Shown one piece after another: positions 34,187 through 45,304 of a DNA stretch of 64,000 bases (positions are counted from its first letter, which is position 1; the number at the start of each line of letters is the position of its first letter). This DNA is from Lunularia cruciata. Taxonomy: Eukaryota; Streptophyta; Marchantiopsida; Lunulariales; Lunulariaceae. The stretch is taken from positions 67,000,552-67,064,551 of the forward strand of contig OX419756.1 in assembly GCA_948567375.1 (NCBI GenBank), written 5' to 3'. The position numbers and the translations under genes were made by a program. The notes beneath the pieces were generated by a model that did not search any database, was not told the DNA's origin, and was given only the letters and a program-made list of their open reading frames with translations.

Positions 34187-34594
34187 TGTAAAAGTCCAAG
34201 GCCGAGGAGAGAAATAGGAGAATGGAAGCTCACATTGGGACACTTGAATGAAGGAAAACTCCAAATGCCTAGCATGAGCTTTGGCTCCTATATTTATAGG
34301 GATCATACAAGGCTCTTGAGAAGCTTCTCAAGAAGCTTCCTTGAGCCGCTTTCTTGGAGTGCAAGCCAAGTTAATTGGCAAGCTTATCAAGAAGCTTCCT
34401 TCTAGAAGTCGCTTACTTGGCATGCTAAGCTAATTGGAACCTTCTAGAAGCTATTTATTCAAGGTGCAAGCTAAGCTAGCTGAGAAGGTTCCCAAGAAGC
34501 TTCCTAGATACTTATGGAATATTCTAGGCTAATTTGTCTTATTTGCTACATCGTTATCCCTACTAACTTCATCGCTAAACTCCATATTGTTACA
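34187..34594 (-). repeat. 5' LTR of nested chromovirus 2
   Basis: 408 bp, TGTAACA (34594) to TTTTACA (34187) on the minus strand. Matches 28698-29109 with scattered differences, mainly transitions. Confidence 0.93.
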
Positions 34595-34889
34595 CTTGGT
34601 CTACTGGGGATGTAGCTAGAGGACATATGGAGCTTGTAGCCAAATCAGAGGGATTTTTCACACTTGAGGTTCTGACTTCTAATGGTTGGGGGCATGACAC
34701 TATTGCTCCTAAGGACCCAGTGTAGTAATCAGTCAATATGTCTTCCACTCCTATGACAATTATAGAGGATACTTGGAAGCCAAATTTTGGACCCAAGCTT
34801 ACAAGAGAGTTTGGAGATTCTTGAGGAGCTACACAAGTTGTTTTACTTGGTATACGGAGTGAGTTGACTAGCAATACACCAATTTTCTG

Positions 34890-35540
34890 ATGTCCCTATC
34901 AATATAGTGACATGGAGAGAGCATTGATTTAGAGTCAGAGTAAAGATCTTTTTGAGGTTGGTTTGGTAGAGATTTCACATGGAGAGTATGCATCAACTAT
35001 AGTGATGCTAGACAAGAAAGATATGTATGGAAACTACATAGATAGGCGGATATATAGAAATTACCACCCTATCAATCGATAGACTAGGGCTGATTGGTAT
35101 ATCAAGCCTGCACTAGAGGAGATCTTTGATACCATTGGGCATGAAAAGGTCTTTAGTACTTTGGATCTTCAAGTAGGATATCATCAGTTGTCAATCAAGG
35201 AGGAGGATAAGTCCAATATAACATTTTGGGCTATTGATCCTCCCGGCAAGGATGTGTTATACTAGTGGAGTTTCTTGCCATTTGGGTTAAAGAATGCTCC
35301 TACCAAGTTCCAAAGGGTCATGGACAAGATCCTAGTTGGATTGGATTTTGCTCGATGCTATACTGATGACATTTTGGTCTATAGCATTACTATGGAGGAG
35401 CATGAGAGACATTTGTTGGAGGTGTATGAGAGGTTGAGATCTCATAGCCTCAAATTACATCATAGGAAGCATAGGTTCTTCCACAAGCAGGTTGAGTATT
35501 TGGGTCACACTATATACCCTTGATGACTTGGTGTTTAGTA
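34890..35540 (+). pseudogene. Reverse transcriptase of PHD-family copy 2
   Basis: The clear block is the frame 35275-35523: LPFGLKNAPTKFQRVMDKIL, then FARCYTDDILVYS (catalytic YxDD, with Thr as x) and LKLHHRKHRFFHKQVEYLGHTIYP. Upstream palm strands (35000-35270) are interrupted by stops. The copy 3 counterpart reads CYIDDMLVYS. Confidence 0.88.
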
Positions 35541-35559
35541 GACCAAGGAGTAGGCTATT

Positions 35560-36160
35560 GCATGTATTCCTTGGCCTACGGATGTGAGCAGAGCGCAAGC
35601 ATTCCTTGGGTTGGCAAAATTTTATTGCCGCTATGTTAGAGGATTTAGGAACACTGCCAAGGCCTTGACAAAGCTGACCAAGCTTACACATGAATGGTGT
35701 TGGGGAGATGATAAGGAGAGAGCTTTTGTAGAGCTCAAGGAGAGGTTGACATTTGCTCCTATTTTGAGGAGACCAATCAAAGGATGGCCATCAAATTCAC
35801 ATTGATTGGAGTATGTTAGGGCTTGGAGTAGTGCTCATCTAGCATGATGATGAGGGGAAGGAGTTTGTGGTGGCTTATGCTAGTTGCTCCAATCAAAACA
35901 AAGGCAAGTATAGTTCATATGAAAGAGAGTGCTTTGTAGCAGTATGAGCAATAACACATTTCCAATGTTACTTATTTGGTAACCCTTTTACTTTTATCAT
36001 CAATCAGCCACTGAAGTGGTTGATGGATTCCAACAAGCTTTCAAGGAAGCTTGCACAATGGGATCTGATTTTACAAGAGTATGATTTCATGGTTATTCAT
36101 AGACCTGGAGTGGTGAATTTTGATGCAAATAGGTTGAGTAGAAACCCTTGTCCCAACCAG
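35560..36160 (+). pseudogene. RNase H of PHD-family copy 2
   Basis: Begins with AQAFLGLAKFYCRYVRGF (RT connection) and LTKLTHEWCWGDDKERAF, then a frameshifted RNase H with the HIDWSM strand, YSSYERECF and QPLKWLMDSNKLS. Broken by frameshifts. Confidence 0.82.
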
Positions 36161-36499
36161 TAGGATCAGACCGGAGCACATTGGCATGGTGAGATAAATG
36201 AGGAGATCGTGGCAAGTTGATATGCATTTGTCTTTCTTTGTATATTTTTTGAGGCTTTAGTGGTATCTCTCTCATTGCATAAGGAGGAGTTATTGAGGTC
36301 ACAAATCTAAAGAGTGGAGATAGTGGTATAGTTCAGTGAGACATTCATGATGATGTCTTAATGATGGACTATCTTTGCATTGGTGTTGTGGGTGGCACAA
36401 TTGGAGCCAAGGAAGGAAACCATGTTTGTTAGCGCACTAGATAATACAAATTGGAGAGCAGACACCTTCTTCATGTATGGGAGGATGGTAGAGTGAGAG

Positions 36500-37510
36500 T
36501 AGTACCACTTCCATCTCAGAGACCACAATTGGTCCATCATGCTCATGAGGAGCTAGGACATTTGGAGTAAAGCTTACATATACCTTACTCAAGAGTCATT
36601 ATTTGTGGCATAGTATGCAGACCAATGTATAGCACTTTGTTGCAAGATGTGTGGTTTATGACCAAGTTAGAGCATCATTTAATGCTCCTATGCCACAATT
36701 ACATCCATTACCTATCATGGGGTTGGGTTATGCTAGAGTTTGGACTTTGTTGGACCTTTATTGTTGACTATGAGACATCATCCGTATGTTTTGGTGATGG
36801 TGGAGCACTTTTACAAGTGAATTGAGTTGGTGGCATTTCTTGACAAGTCCAATGAAGGGATGGCTTGCTTGTTCTTGGATCGGGTTCTCAATCATTTTGG
36901 TGCACCAGTTGAGGTTTTGACTGATCAAGGTATAGAGTTTTTGGGGGAGTTTCAAGTCTTGTATGACAAAGCTTTGATTGATCATTATACTACTCCCCAA
37001 GATCACCTTGAGGCAGATGGTTTAGTAGAGAGAGTGGTTCAGATAGCGAAGAGAGGATTGCAAAAGTATAGTTTGCAAAGAGGCTACTTGGGAGATTGGG
37101 ATCTTCAATTACCTTGGTTGGCCATGGGCTATCGGTTCAACTAGCAAGCCTCCTTAGCATCCTTCTCTCCTTACTTTCTACTCTATGGACGAGATCTAGA
37201 TTTACATGTAGCCATTGTCAAGATGTTGTTGTAGTGTTGGACTTGGATGATCCAAATGTATGGATGAGTGTATGTTCTCAATAGGCAAAGATCTTTTGGA
37301 GAGTGATGTCGATGGCCTTTGAGAACTTGGCAATTGCTCAACATAGGGATATTTTATGCTATGCTACCATTCAAGGAGGAGGTTATAGACCCTTAATCTG
37401 TCAATTTCATCCAAGTGACTATGTATATCTACAACTGACAACATCAACAACAATTGATATTTCTATAGGCTGCACTATCTTGAGAGTGCATGAGTTTTTC
37501 TATCTAGAGT
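36500..37510 (+). pseudogene. Integrase of PHD-family copy 2
   Basis: The zinc-binding region is around 36530-36670 (HHAHEELGH, then a degraded C-X2-C). The core includes the frame 36827-37144 with NHFGAPVEVLTDQGIEFLGEF (second catalytic Asp) and DHLEADGLVERVVQ (catalytic Glu). The C-terminal part (37160-37510) has AFENLAIAQHRD and CQFHPSDYVYLQ, an integrase C-terminal SH3-like strand set. Two of the three DDE residues can be read directly in one open frame. Confidence 0.88.
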
Positions 37511-37514
37511 CCTT

Positions 37515-37778
37515 GTGTTGGAAGGACATGATGGTGTTTTTTGGAAGGATCATGTGCACAATTTTGCGCCATGCCATCTCCCAAACATTGATGGTACTAT
37601 GGATCCAAGCTTGGCACTTGTACAAGCAGACTTGATGTGTATGTTATGCGGCTCTTCTGGTGGAGTTGCTACTATGTTAATGTGTGGTAGTTGTTCAAGA
37701 GGATGGCATATGGCATGTATGACTCCTCCTCTCATGGTGGTTCCTCAAGGACAGTGGTTATGTCCTAGATGTACTTGA
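37515..37778 (+). pseudogene. Integrase tail and PHD finger, PHD-family copy 2
   Basis: Open frame ending at the element's stop codon. After FAPCHLPNIDGTMDPSLAL comes a complete C4HC3 PHD finger at 37638-37775: CMLC, 11 residues, CGSC, SRGW, H, MA, C, 14 residues, CPRC, then Thr and stop. All eight zinc ligands and the conserved Trp before the last Cys pair are present. PHD fingers read histone H3 tails, so this module may play the targeting role that a chromodomain plays in chromoviruses. That role is inference; the fold assignment follows from the ligand spacing. Confidence 0.92.
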
Positions 37779-37946
37779 CCTATAGCTAGTTCATCCTTTA
37801 TATGGTATAGATTGCAGACATGCCATAACAATGAGGCTCGATAGCACTCGGTCTCCAAATCTTTTGCCCACCATAGGGTATACCATATACTTGGAACAGA
37901 TGGCTATTTGGAGTTAGAGGGACCTAACTGCCAACTAAGGAAGCAA

Positions 37947-38600
37947 TTGTGGCACTTTAGAGTCCATGTATGACTTATGTGTGAGTTTTGCTTCTATATT
38001 GTGTGATGTTGACAACAATACATGTTGTGTAACGATGTATATACGCATGATAACTATCACACCATTTGTAGCATCACACCTAGATTGCTTGGAATCTAGA
38101 GTAGTAATATTGGTAGAAAGGAGTATTTTGGTAGTTACTCATAGACTACTTGTTGACAATCAAATTTTTTGTTTGGGTTAGTGACTATATGGTGGGGCCC
38201 ATTTTCACTTAGCACCGTTCACACCATTGGATGTGCCATCAGCAAAACCATTAGGGTTTGAGACCAAGGAGGTATACTTTTGAAGTGCATCTCTAGAGAG
38301 CTCACTTCTCTAATGTTGAGCCTTTGAGTTCTTTGCTATGGTGGATAGAGGCCGGTGAATTTCATTTGGACTCTCTTAGCTAGAGTGGGTGTGGTTTGAT
38401 AGTAATTAGTGCCCAATTGTTTGCAGATTCTTGAGTGGCAGATCAAGTATTGATTTGATTGAGTGTGATTTGAGTTGTGTGAACAAACTGATTATTGTGG
38501 CACTTTGGAGTCCATGTATAACTTATGTGTGAGTTGTGCTTCTATAGTGTGTGATGTTGACAGCAATGTATGTTGTGTAGTGATGTATATTTGCATGACA
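37947..38600 (+). repeat. 3' terminal repeats B1-A2-B2 of copy 2
   Basis: B1 37947-38052 (106 bp, TTGTGGCAC to GCATGATA), two bases AC, A2 38055-38494 (440 bp, starting TATCACACC), B2 38495-38600 (106 bp, TTGTGGCAC to GCATGACA). B1 and B2 match along their full length. A2 matches A1 at 24346. B1 follows a purine-rich CTAAGGAAGCAA. Sequence after 38600 is unrelated. Confidence 0.87.
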
Positions 38601-39195
38601 ATCTATTGAAACTTGAAATATTCTTTTGGTGGGTTTCTCTTTCCTAGTGTAATTTTTACTTGCCATCATGCTTAAAACCTTTTTCTATCTCTTAGTAATT
38701 CTCTTTTTCATGTTTTCTTTTCATTTTAAAATGTATTGTTAGAGAAATGTGAAACCTCTTTAAATTTTTACCTTTTCTTCTAGTCTCAAGATATTTCAAA
38801 TTGCAAGATATTTCAGATTTTCTGGTCAGTTATAATTTTCTTAACCTTTTCTTTTTTGACATGTTTTTCATAGTAAGATCTGTTTTGTTTTAACTACTTA
38901 ATATGTCAGTCATAAGGAGGATGTACAGATGATCACATGTGGTTGCATTTTTATCATAAGGAGGATGTACAATTGGATGACAACCAAGATAAATCAATGA
39001 TATTAATAAAATTATAAGATATTTACTATATATCATAATCATTGTTAGAAATGATAAGAGGTACATAATATAATACTCATATTATTTTCTAGCCGGTTAT
39101 GTTTTAAAAGCCCTACCAAAATTTCACATTATATTAAGGGAATGGCTATTACCACCATTTTTTTCTATTGCTGTCCATGACATCCCCTACACCCT
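38601..39195. other. AT-rich spacer
   Basis: No coding frame or terminal repeat recognised. Contains two near-identical CATAAGGAGGATGTACA words about 40 bases apart (38913 and 38954). Confidence 0.55.
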
Positions 39196-40260
39196 TTGAG
39201 CCTTGGTATTTTGTTGCTATTTGCCATTTGTCCACCCCTTCCCATCACCTTCCCTCCTCACTCTCTCTCCCTGCAGTTTGCCATGCAATTTGACACGCAA
39301 CCCGCTTTCCCATACAAGAAGACCTCATTTTTTATGTCAAAACGTGTTGCTTTGCAGAAGGAACGGATATGCCATCACCATCAAGTGGTCTGATGGAGAC
39401 ATGTGTGTTACCTTGGACTGTTATTGCAACAGTAACTCCCAAAACTGCCTTGAGCTTGAGCTTTGTCCAAAAAAAGCAGCAAAACAATGGAACTATACTT
39501 TTGAACTGCACTTCAAAATCATTGGCAAGAAAGGCAATGGCAGTTGGACTTTATGCATTAAGGAAAGCAAACAAGATCACCAACAGCTCTTGTCAGATAT
39601 TCATGGTCACCCAATATGTTGAAGGCTCAACTCTTCCCAAATCAAGAAAGTTAGACAATTAGCAATTGTAGGTATTGCTCCTTGACAGATATTGACGGTG
39701 TTGTGCTAAGAAGACCCATTAGTGTTGGCCATATCCAAGTAGATATACAATACAAAAGCAAAAGGTTGTCTTGAGAAGTTGGCAGGTTGGTCTCTAATTG
39801 AGACATTATTGGAAGAATAGAAAGCAAGCAACTTCACTATTGAATTCTTGTATGACAATGATAGTAATGTTCTCACATCCAGATTCCATTGCTCTAACAC
39901 GCAGATACTTGTATGTCTTACTCATGGACTACACATAAAAAACAAACCAGTTTTGAACCTCCTCAACATGGTTGGACGTACAGGCCTTAACACAACTTTT
40001 TTTCTTTTGCTTCGCTTTTTTTCAAGAAGGAAGAAACAACGGACTACATATGGGCCTTGATGCAAGTCCATCAGCTTTTCAGCAGATTAGTTGTTCTCCA
40101 AGTTATGATTACTGATCAAGAATTAGCTTTGGTAAGCACAATTGAGTCAATTTTCCCCAAGTCCAAGGATTTGTTGTGCCTATGGCATATCAATAAAAAA
40201 TGTGCTTGCACAATGCAAGAAGCATTTTGTCAAAGACAAATATTGGCATAAATTTTAGCG
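39196..40260 (+). pseudogene. MULE transposase remnant
   Basis: Frames 39203-39622 and 40010-40260 give MULE blocks in order: RRNGYAITIKWSDGDMCVTLDC with later GKKGNGSWTLCIKES and SDIHGHP (N-terminal zinc-binding/FAR1-like part), QIKKVRQLAIVGIAP, then the transposase core TTDYIWALMQVHQLF, VMITDQELALVSTIESIFP and LLCLWHINKKC. The Asp of TDQELAL is the second catalytic Asp of the DDE set. Frameshifts and stops separate the blocks. No terminal inverted repeats were found at the borders. Confidence 0.82.
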
Positions 40261-42128
40261 ACATTAGACAAATCTCTGCAATGTGAAGAATGAACAAGAC
40301 TTCATAACCCTATATTGATGTTTTAAAATACACTATTTTAACCAAAAGAGATAAATATCCAAATATGATAGAGCTTTTGATTTTTTATACATGTCATCAC
40401 CTTATAAATAGAATATTAGATGCAATCTACCTTATCACTTGTTTATTTATAGAAAAGGAGTACAAGAGTTGTGACATAGATTGAGTCATCGATCGCATCA
40501 CCTCTTCACACCAATAAATTGACTGAGAGTTTTGCGATCTATGCACTGGTACAAGTATAGTTTGGGTTTGAGCCATGATCGTCTATTAGTTAAATACAAT
40601 TTAGTAAAGACTTGCATAACTGGGATATATGAGGTAAGGCAGATCTCTCATATTGATTCTATTGGACCTAGCATAATTTTACTTCTTTACTCTCTCCCTT
40701 GTAGGACTTTGCTTGATGGGGTCTTCCCATCCTTCATATGTTCTACATGGTTGCCTTTATTTCAGTTAGTAAAGAGATTCATTTGTCTTCTCCATCTAGG
40801 ATTTCTCTCATTCACATAGTTGAAGAGAGAGATATGGACTTAACAGTAGCTTAAACTTAGAGGTTCCATCTTCGGGTACCACTAAGTTGGTTGAAAAAAT
40901 TCACATAACCCCTTTCTATTTGGGTAGATTTTTCTTCTCAATACTATCGGGGCCTAACCCATTCTACCTCCTTTGTCTCTCCCTTGTACGGTTTGAAGGG
41001 GTCTTCCCATCCTTTTTGTGTTCTATATGTGTTCCCATCCTTCTTGTGTTTGCCTTCCCACACCCTTTCTGCTTGATGTGGCACTCGAGTCCTACTTGGC
41101 ATCCAACGTTCACGATCAGCTAGACAATGTTAGTATTATGATATTGTGATATATGAAAGATTCACTTGCAAGTAGAATATCACACAGTTCATCATCTTTC
41201 AACGTGGTAAGTAGCATTCCGGTAAAACTCTTTTAGACGTTTTGAATTAATATGGGAACGATTGTGTATATTGAAATGAAAACTTTACTACTATGGATGG
41301 GGATCTCCATCTCTACAGAATTAGGATCTCGATCTCCACATTCTGTACAAATGGCGAAGAAAAAAAGCCTCAAAGAAATCTTACTCGTGAATACAAGCGA
41401 CCGGAGACTGGAAAACCAGACAATTAAATTTTGGACTGTAGATCGTCGTAATTTTTATTGATTATCATCAGGACCAGATTTACATTGCTCCAAGCTGGTT
41501 CAAACAAGGTGGAGTTCACTCCAATTGTAATGGTGATTAAAATCTTCCTCGCTGCAATGTCTGTCTTCGTTCCTGTGCGCTTCGTTACTGTGGGGAGTTG
41601 GTATGCTGTTTATTGATGTTTAAGCTCCCTCTCAATTGTCTCTTCAGTTCACAAAAAGATTTCTTAGTTCTATTTATTTAAGTGCTTGTTCCTAGTTTTA
41701 TCCATGTTCAATACCAAATCTGCGTGCTGAATTATATATTGGATCTTGGTATTGCTTGTATTCATTTATCACTCAAGAAACACTATTGAATGTCAAAACT
41801 CAAATATCACTATTGAATGCCAAAGCTCTATTTGCTTCACTCTTTAACTATATGAACATATTCACATTTCTGCAAGTTCACACTTCATTACAATAGGTTA
41901 TGGTGTCAATCTGTCATATCTCCTATATGAGAGAATGAGTTGCTTTTCATATAAGATAAATCCTAATTTATATCTCAACCATATCAAGAGATTGATAATC
42001 GGTATTTATCATCTCTAATTGGGCTAGTGATACCTATTATCAGTGAATAAGTGATCAAGACCACCTTGAAATTGAAAAGTGTACAAGAATATGTTAAGAA
42101 TGAAGCAGTAGGGTCTTGAAATTGAAAA
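40261..42128. other. Unassigned AT-rich sequence
   Basis: No recognised gene. Two degenerate units around 40665-40760 and 40935-41050 share CTCTCTCCCTTGTA-G and GGGGTCTTCCCATCCTT, an old local duplication. Confidence 0.5.
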
Positions 42129-42385
42129 CTATACGGGAGTATGCTAAGAATGAAGTAGTAAAGCCGAGAGAGATGATATAGGTGATGAGGAAGAGCTCTC
42201 CAAATGGGAAAAAATAATCCAAAAAATAATTAAAGGATTAATTAGCTTTAGGATTGATTTGGAGTATGTTAAGAATGAAGTAATAAAGCAGAGAGATGAT
42301 ATAGGTGATGAAGAAGAGTTCTCCAAATAAGAAAAAATAATCACAAATTTACTTAGAGCATTAATTAGCTTTAGGATTGATTGAG
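42129..42385. repeat. Tandem duplication, about 125 bp
   Basis: Two adjacent units share GAGTATG-TAAGAATGAAGTA, GAGAGATGATATAGGTGATGA and TTAGCTTTAGGATTGATT (starting near 42130 and 42263). Purine-rich on the plus strand. Confidence 0.8.
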
Positions 42386-43212
42386 ATGACAAACGTTGGC
42401 ATATCAATGATTGTCAAAGATCTACAAGTGCATGAGAAGCTCCATGTTGGAAATCATATGTTAGAAATTTAAACTAGACTTTAGGATGCAGTTCATGCTT
42501 TGACTTTCATATGTAGGAAAATGGTTAATCATATAAAGAAAGTGATCAAACTAGTAGAACATATGAGAGATCTTATTATCAAGTGGAAAGAGCCACAAGT
42601 AGTTGCTAGACTTCTTACCAGCTTGCAAGAAACCCCTTCTTGGAAGGACTTGCAAAACACCCTAAGTAATCTTTCCTTGGCACTTTTGAAAGATCATTTT
42701 GACTCATAGTTGACTAAGAGTGTAATCTCCATCCTAGGATCATGTCACAAAGCACCAAAGGTGAACAAACAATGTTTGTGAAATGTTTGTGTGTGTGAAG
42801 CTTGATTGTGATCAGGCCATGCTTGTTAGTCTATGGTAGCAGAAATATGTCAACAATGTTTGTAAAAATTGCAAAGAGTTTAGCAAAAAAAAAGAGAATA
42901 TTGTGAAAAAGGAGCAAGAGCAAACCAATAAGCAAGTGAGATTTACAAAGGTTTGCAAACCTCATTAAGAAAAGGAGTCCCAATGAACTAAAACTCTTGT
43001 AAAAATCTATGTTAGTCATATTTTCACTAAAGACAAATGCTATGGTTAAGTTATTACCTCAAGAGTATATTTGCATATGATGTTTGACCAAAAGAATTTT
43101 GTAAGTTTCTCTAAAATCCACATCTTCTCCACTAGGAGATAGTTTCACGGCTTTAAGACAATGTGATGGCCAGCTAACACTTGGATCCACTAATTTGAAC
43201 CAAATTATCATT
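42386..43212. other. Unassigned sequence before copy 3
   Basis: A 69-codon frame at 42500-42709 has a basic start and Leu-rich end, but I recognise no family. No B segment precedes the element start at 43213. Confidence 0.45.
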
Positions 43213-43662
43213 TTTCATGCCATTTGTAGTGTCGCATCTAGATTACTTGGATGTTAGAGTAGTGGTGTGGGTAGTAAGAGGTATTTTAGTAATTACTCAT
43301 AGACTACTTGTTGACGGCCAGATTTCCTGCTCGGGGTACAAACTACATGGTGGGACCTATTATCACTTGCACCATTTGCACCGTTGGATGTGCCATCAGC
43401 AGGACCATTAGGATTGGAGACCTAGGTAGAGACCAAGGGATATACTTTCAAAGTGCAGCTCCAAAGAGCTCACTTCTTTAATGTTCAGCCTTCAAGTTCC
43501 TCTCTATGGTGGATAAAGGTTGGCGAGCATCACTTGGAATATCTAGCTAGAGTGGATGTGGCTTGATTGTAATCAATGCCCAATTGTTGGCAGATTGTTT
43601 GAGTGACAGATCAAGTACTAATCTAATTAAGTGTGATTTGAGTTGTGAACAAATTGATTACA
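43213..43662 (+). repeat. Terminal repeat A1 of copy 3
   Basis: Starts TTTCATGCCATTTGTAG (first G changed to T) and ends GATTACA, followed by leader TTAGAGAAGTGAGGC. Keeps the GTGTGATTTGAGTTGTGAACAAA segment seen in A2 but lost from A1 of copy 2. Confidence 0.8.
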
Positions 43663-44249
43663 TTAGAGAAGTGAGGCCAAGGGGAAATCAAGTGTAGGAA
43701 TTGGGGGTGTTGGTGGTATCTCTAAGCCTTGCTGATCATTGGTAGCTCAATTGTGTCAGATTTTCCTTGAGAGTAATTGTGTGTGGAAAGGTTGTCCAAA
43801 TTTGCCAAAGAAGAGAGTCAATTTCAAGCAATGGTGTTTGTTTTGAGCTCAAGAGGTGAAAGTAGGGACCAATTTGGTGCAAATTGAGCTTGAAGAGCAA
43901 AATTGAAGGTGGAATTGGGAATTCATTCCCACAAATTAGACATTTGAAGACATTAGACATTTCCATCTTTTCAATTTAGCTTGAGTGGAGATTTAATGGA
44001 GGATTTGGTGGTCAGGCAACTCTAGGGATTTATGTCAAATTTAGGCTCAAGTTTACATCAAATTTTGGTTTGAGTTAGAAGAGGTTTGCTAGATTTGGAG
44101 AGGGATTGAAATGGCAAGAAGAAAGGCCTCATTGGCTAAATTTCAACATTTAATGGCTTTGAGGCATAGGGCTATGGGTTGTGAGAGGCAAAAAAGGCCT
44201 AAAAGGGCCAACTTTGGTTGGTGGTGTTTGCACTTGGTTACATGAGGTG

Positions 44250-45304
44250 GTGTAGTACTTGGGTTTAACCCCATGGTAGAGTTCTTCTAGTGTTTGAGGT
44301 AGAACTACCAAAGAGTATGGAATGACAAGTTGAGGAACTTGCAAGAGTTCCAACAGAAGGTTAGAAAGAGCCCATGCAAGGCATACATTTGCATGAGATG
44401 GCTAATCAGTTTTACTCAAGGAGTTATTGAGATATTACTCAAGCAGTCTAGTTTTGGTATGGGACACTGGATAGGGAATTGCAACATAGAGTTTGTGATG
44501 TTATGTTATTATAGACTACTTTGCCTACTTTGGCAATGGTCTAAGCATATTGAGCTCAACATGGTGGAGGAGAGAGTGGTGACATCTAGATTTGGTAGGG
44601 AGACCTCATTCACAGTCGTTACTTCTTCTAGAGTGCAGCACAATGCACCACGCCATGTTGGTTTGTGAGGACAAGGTGGACATTCTAGATTCTATGGGGC
44701 AAGTGGAGGGCCTAATGTAGCTAGACCCTTACCTTCATTTTTGAGTCAACAACAACCAATGAGTGGTGGTGTTGCTTGTTGGACTTGTGGTGGACCTCAC
44801 TACAAGAGAGAGTGCACTTAGGGCAGCAGACCTAATACCTCTAGTACATCTCAACTAGCATGAGACTATGAGCATTGCCATAGATTTGGTCACACTAGTG
44901 ACCAATGCTTTGACCTACACTCTGAGTTATGGAGTGGTAGGTTTGTTATAGCAAGTGGTAGAGGAGCTCCAAGTCATGGAGGACAAGGTGGTAGAGGTGG
45001 TGGTAGAAGATCCACACCTAATAGGGGTGCAATACCTACCCTTACTTTTGATATAGCCATGGCTACTTAGATTGAGCAGTTGGAGCAAAGAATTGCTAGC
45101 ATGGTCATAGCTCAAAGGAGATCAAATTCACGTGTTGAGGCTTCCACCTCATATGTTGGTGATAGAGATATCTTGGACTTCATGTGCAGAGCAACATAGG
45201 TAGATGCATTTGCCACAATGACCAAGAGTGCAGTACATGCTCCAAAGCCTAGAGGAGAATTAGTGGAGTTGGATCCATAAAGAGGAGAGGTTGATAGACA
45301 GGTC
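44250..45304 (+). pseudogene. Gag and linker of PHD-family copy 3
   Basis: Resumes at the FNPMVEF-like block after a deletion, with VRKSPCKAYICMRWLISFTQGV, then zinc knuckles CWTCGGPHYKREC (near 44785) and YEHCHRFGHTSDQC (near 44870, first Cys changed to Tyr), and the Gly/Arg-rich GRGAPSHGGQGGRGGGRRS linker. The second knuckle has C-X2-C-X4-H-X4-C spacing in the family consensus. Confidence 0.8.

Larger units (their letters stand above)
28698..34594 (-). mobile_element. Chromodomain-type Ty3/gypsy element (chromovirus) 2, nested
   Basis: Second copy of the family at 5158-10774, same orientation, 5.9 kb. LTRs at 34594-34187 (5') and 29109-28698 (3'), primer site at 34185-34174, and a perfect 5-bp target duplication CTTGG (28693-28697 and 34595-34599). 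Removing it restores the copy 2 sequence that matches uninterrupted copy 3 near 48400. All pol domains are present but disrupted. Confidence 0.94.
24346..38600 (+). mobile_element. PHD-family Ty3/gypsy element, copy 2 (both ends), interrupted
   Basis: Most complete copy of the family, about 8.4 kb after removing the nested element at 28698-34594. Order: A1 (24346), leader, gag, linker, [nested insertion], RT, RNase H, integrase, PHD finger, B1, A2, B2 (ending 38600). Outer termini are TGTCA and TGACA, perfect 5-base inverted ends. Compared with copy 3, the protease region has an internal deletion (between words near 28235). I see no clear target-site duplication: flanks are GAAACA on the left and ATCTAT on the right. 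Confidence 0.87.

Noticed and set aside
24346-38600. A tyrosine recombinase, expected if the split-repeat element were a true DIRS member
   Set aside because: No tyrosine recombinase motif was seen; the gene after RNase H is a DDE integrase with zinc finger.
42500-42709. 69-codon frame as a possible small gene
   Set aside because: No recognisable domain, splice context or flanking repeats; recorded only within the unassigned stretch.
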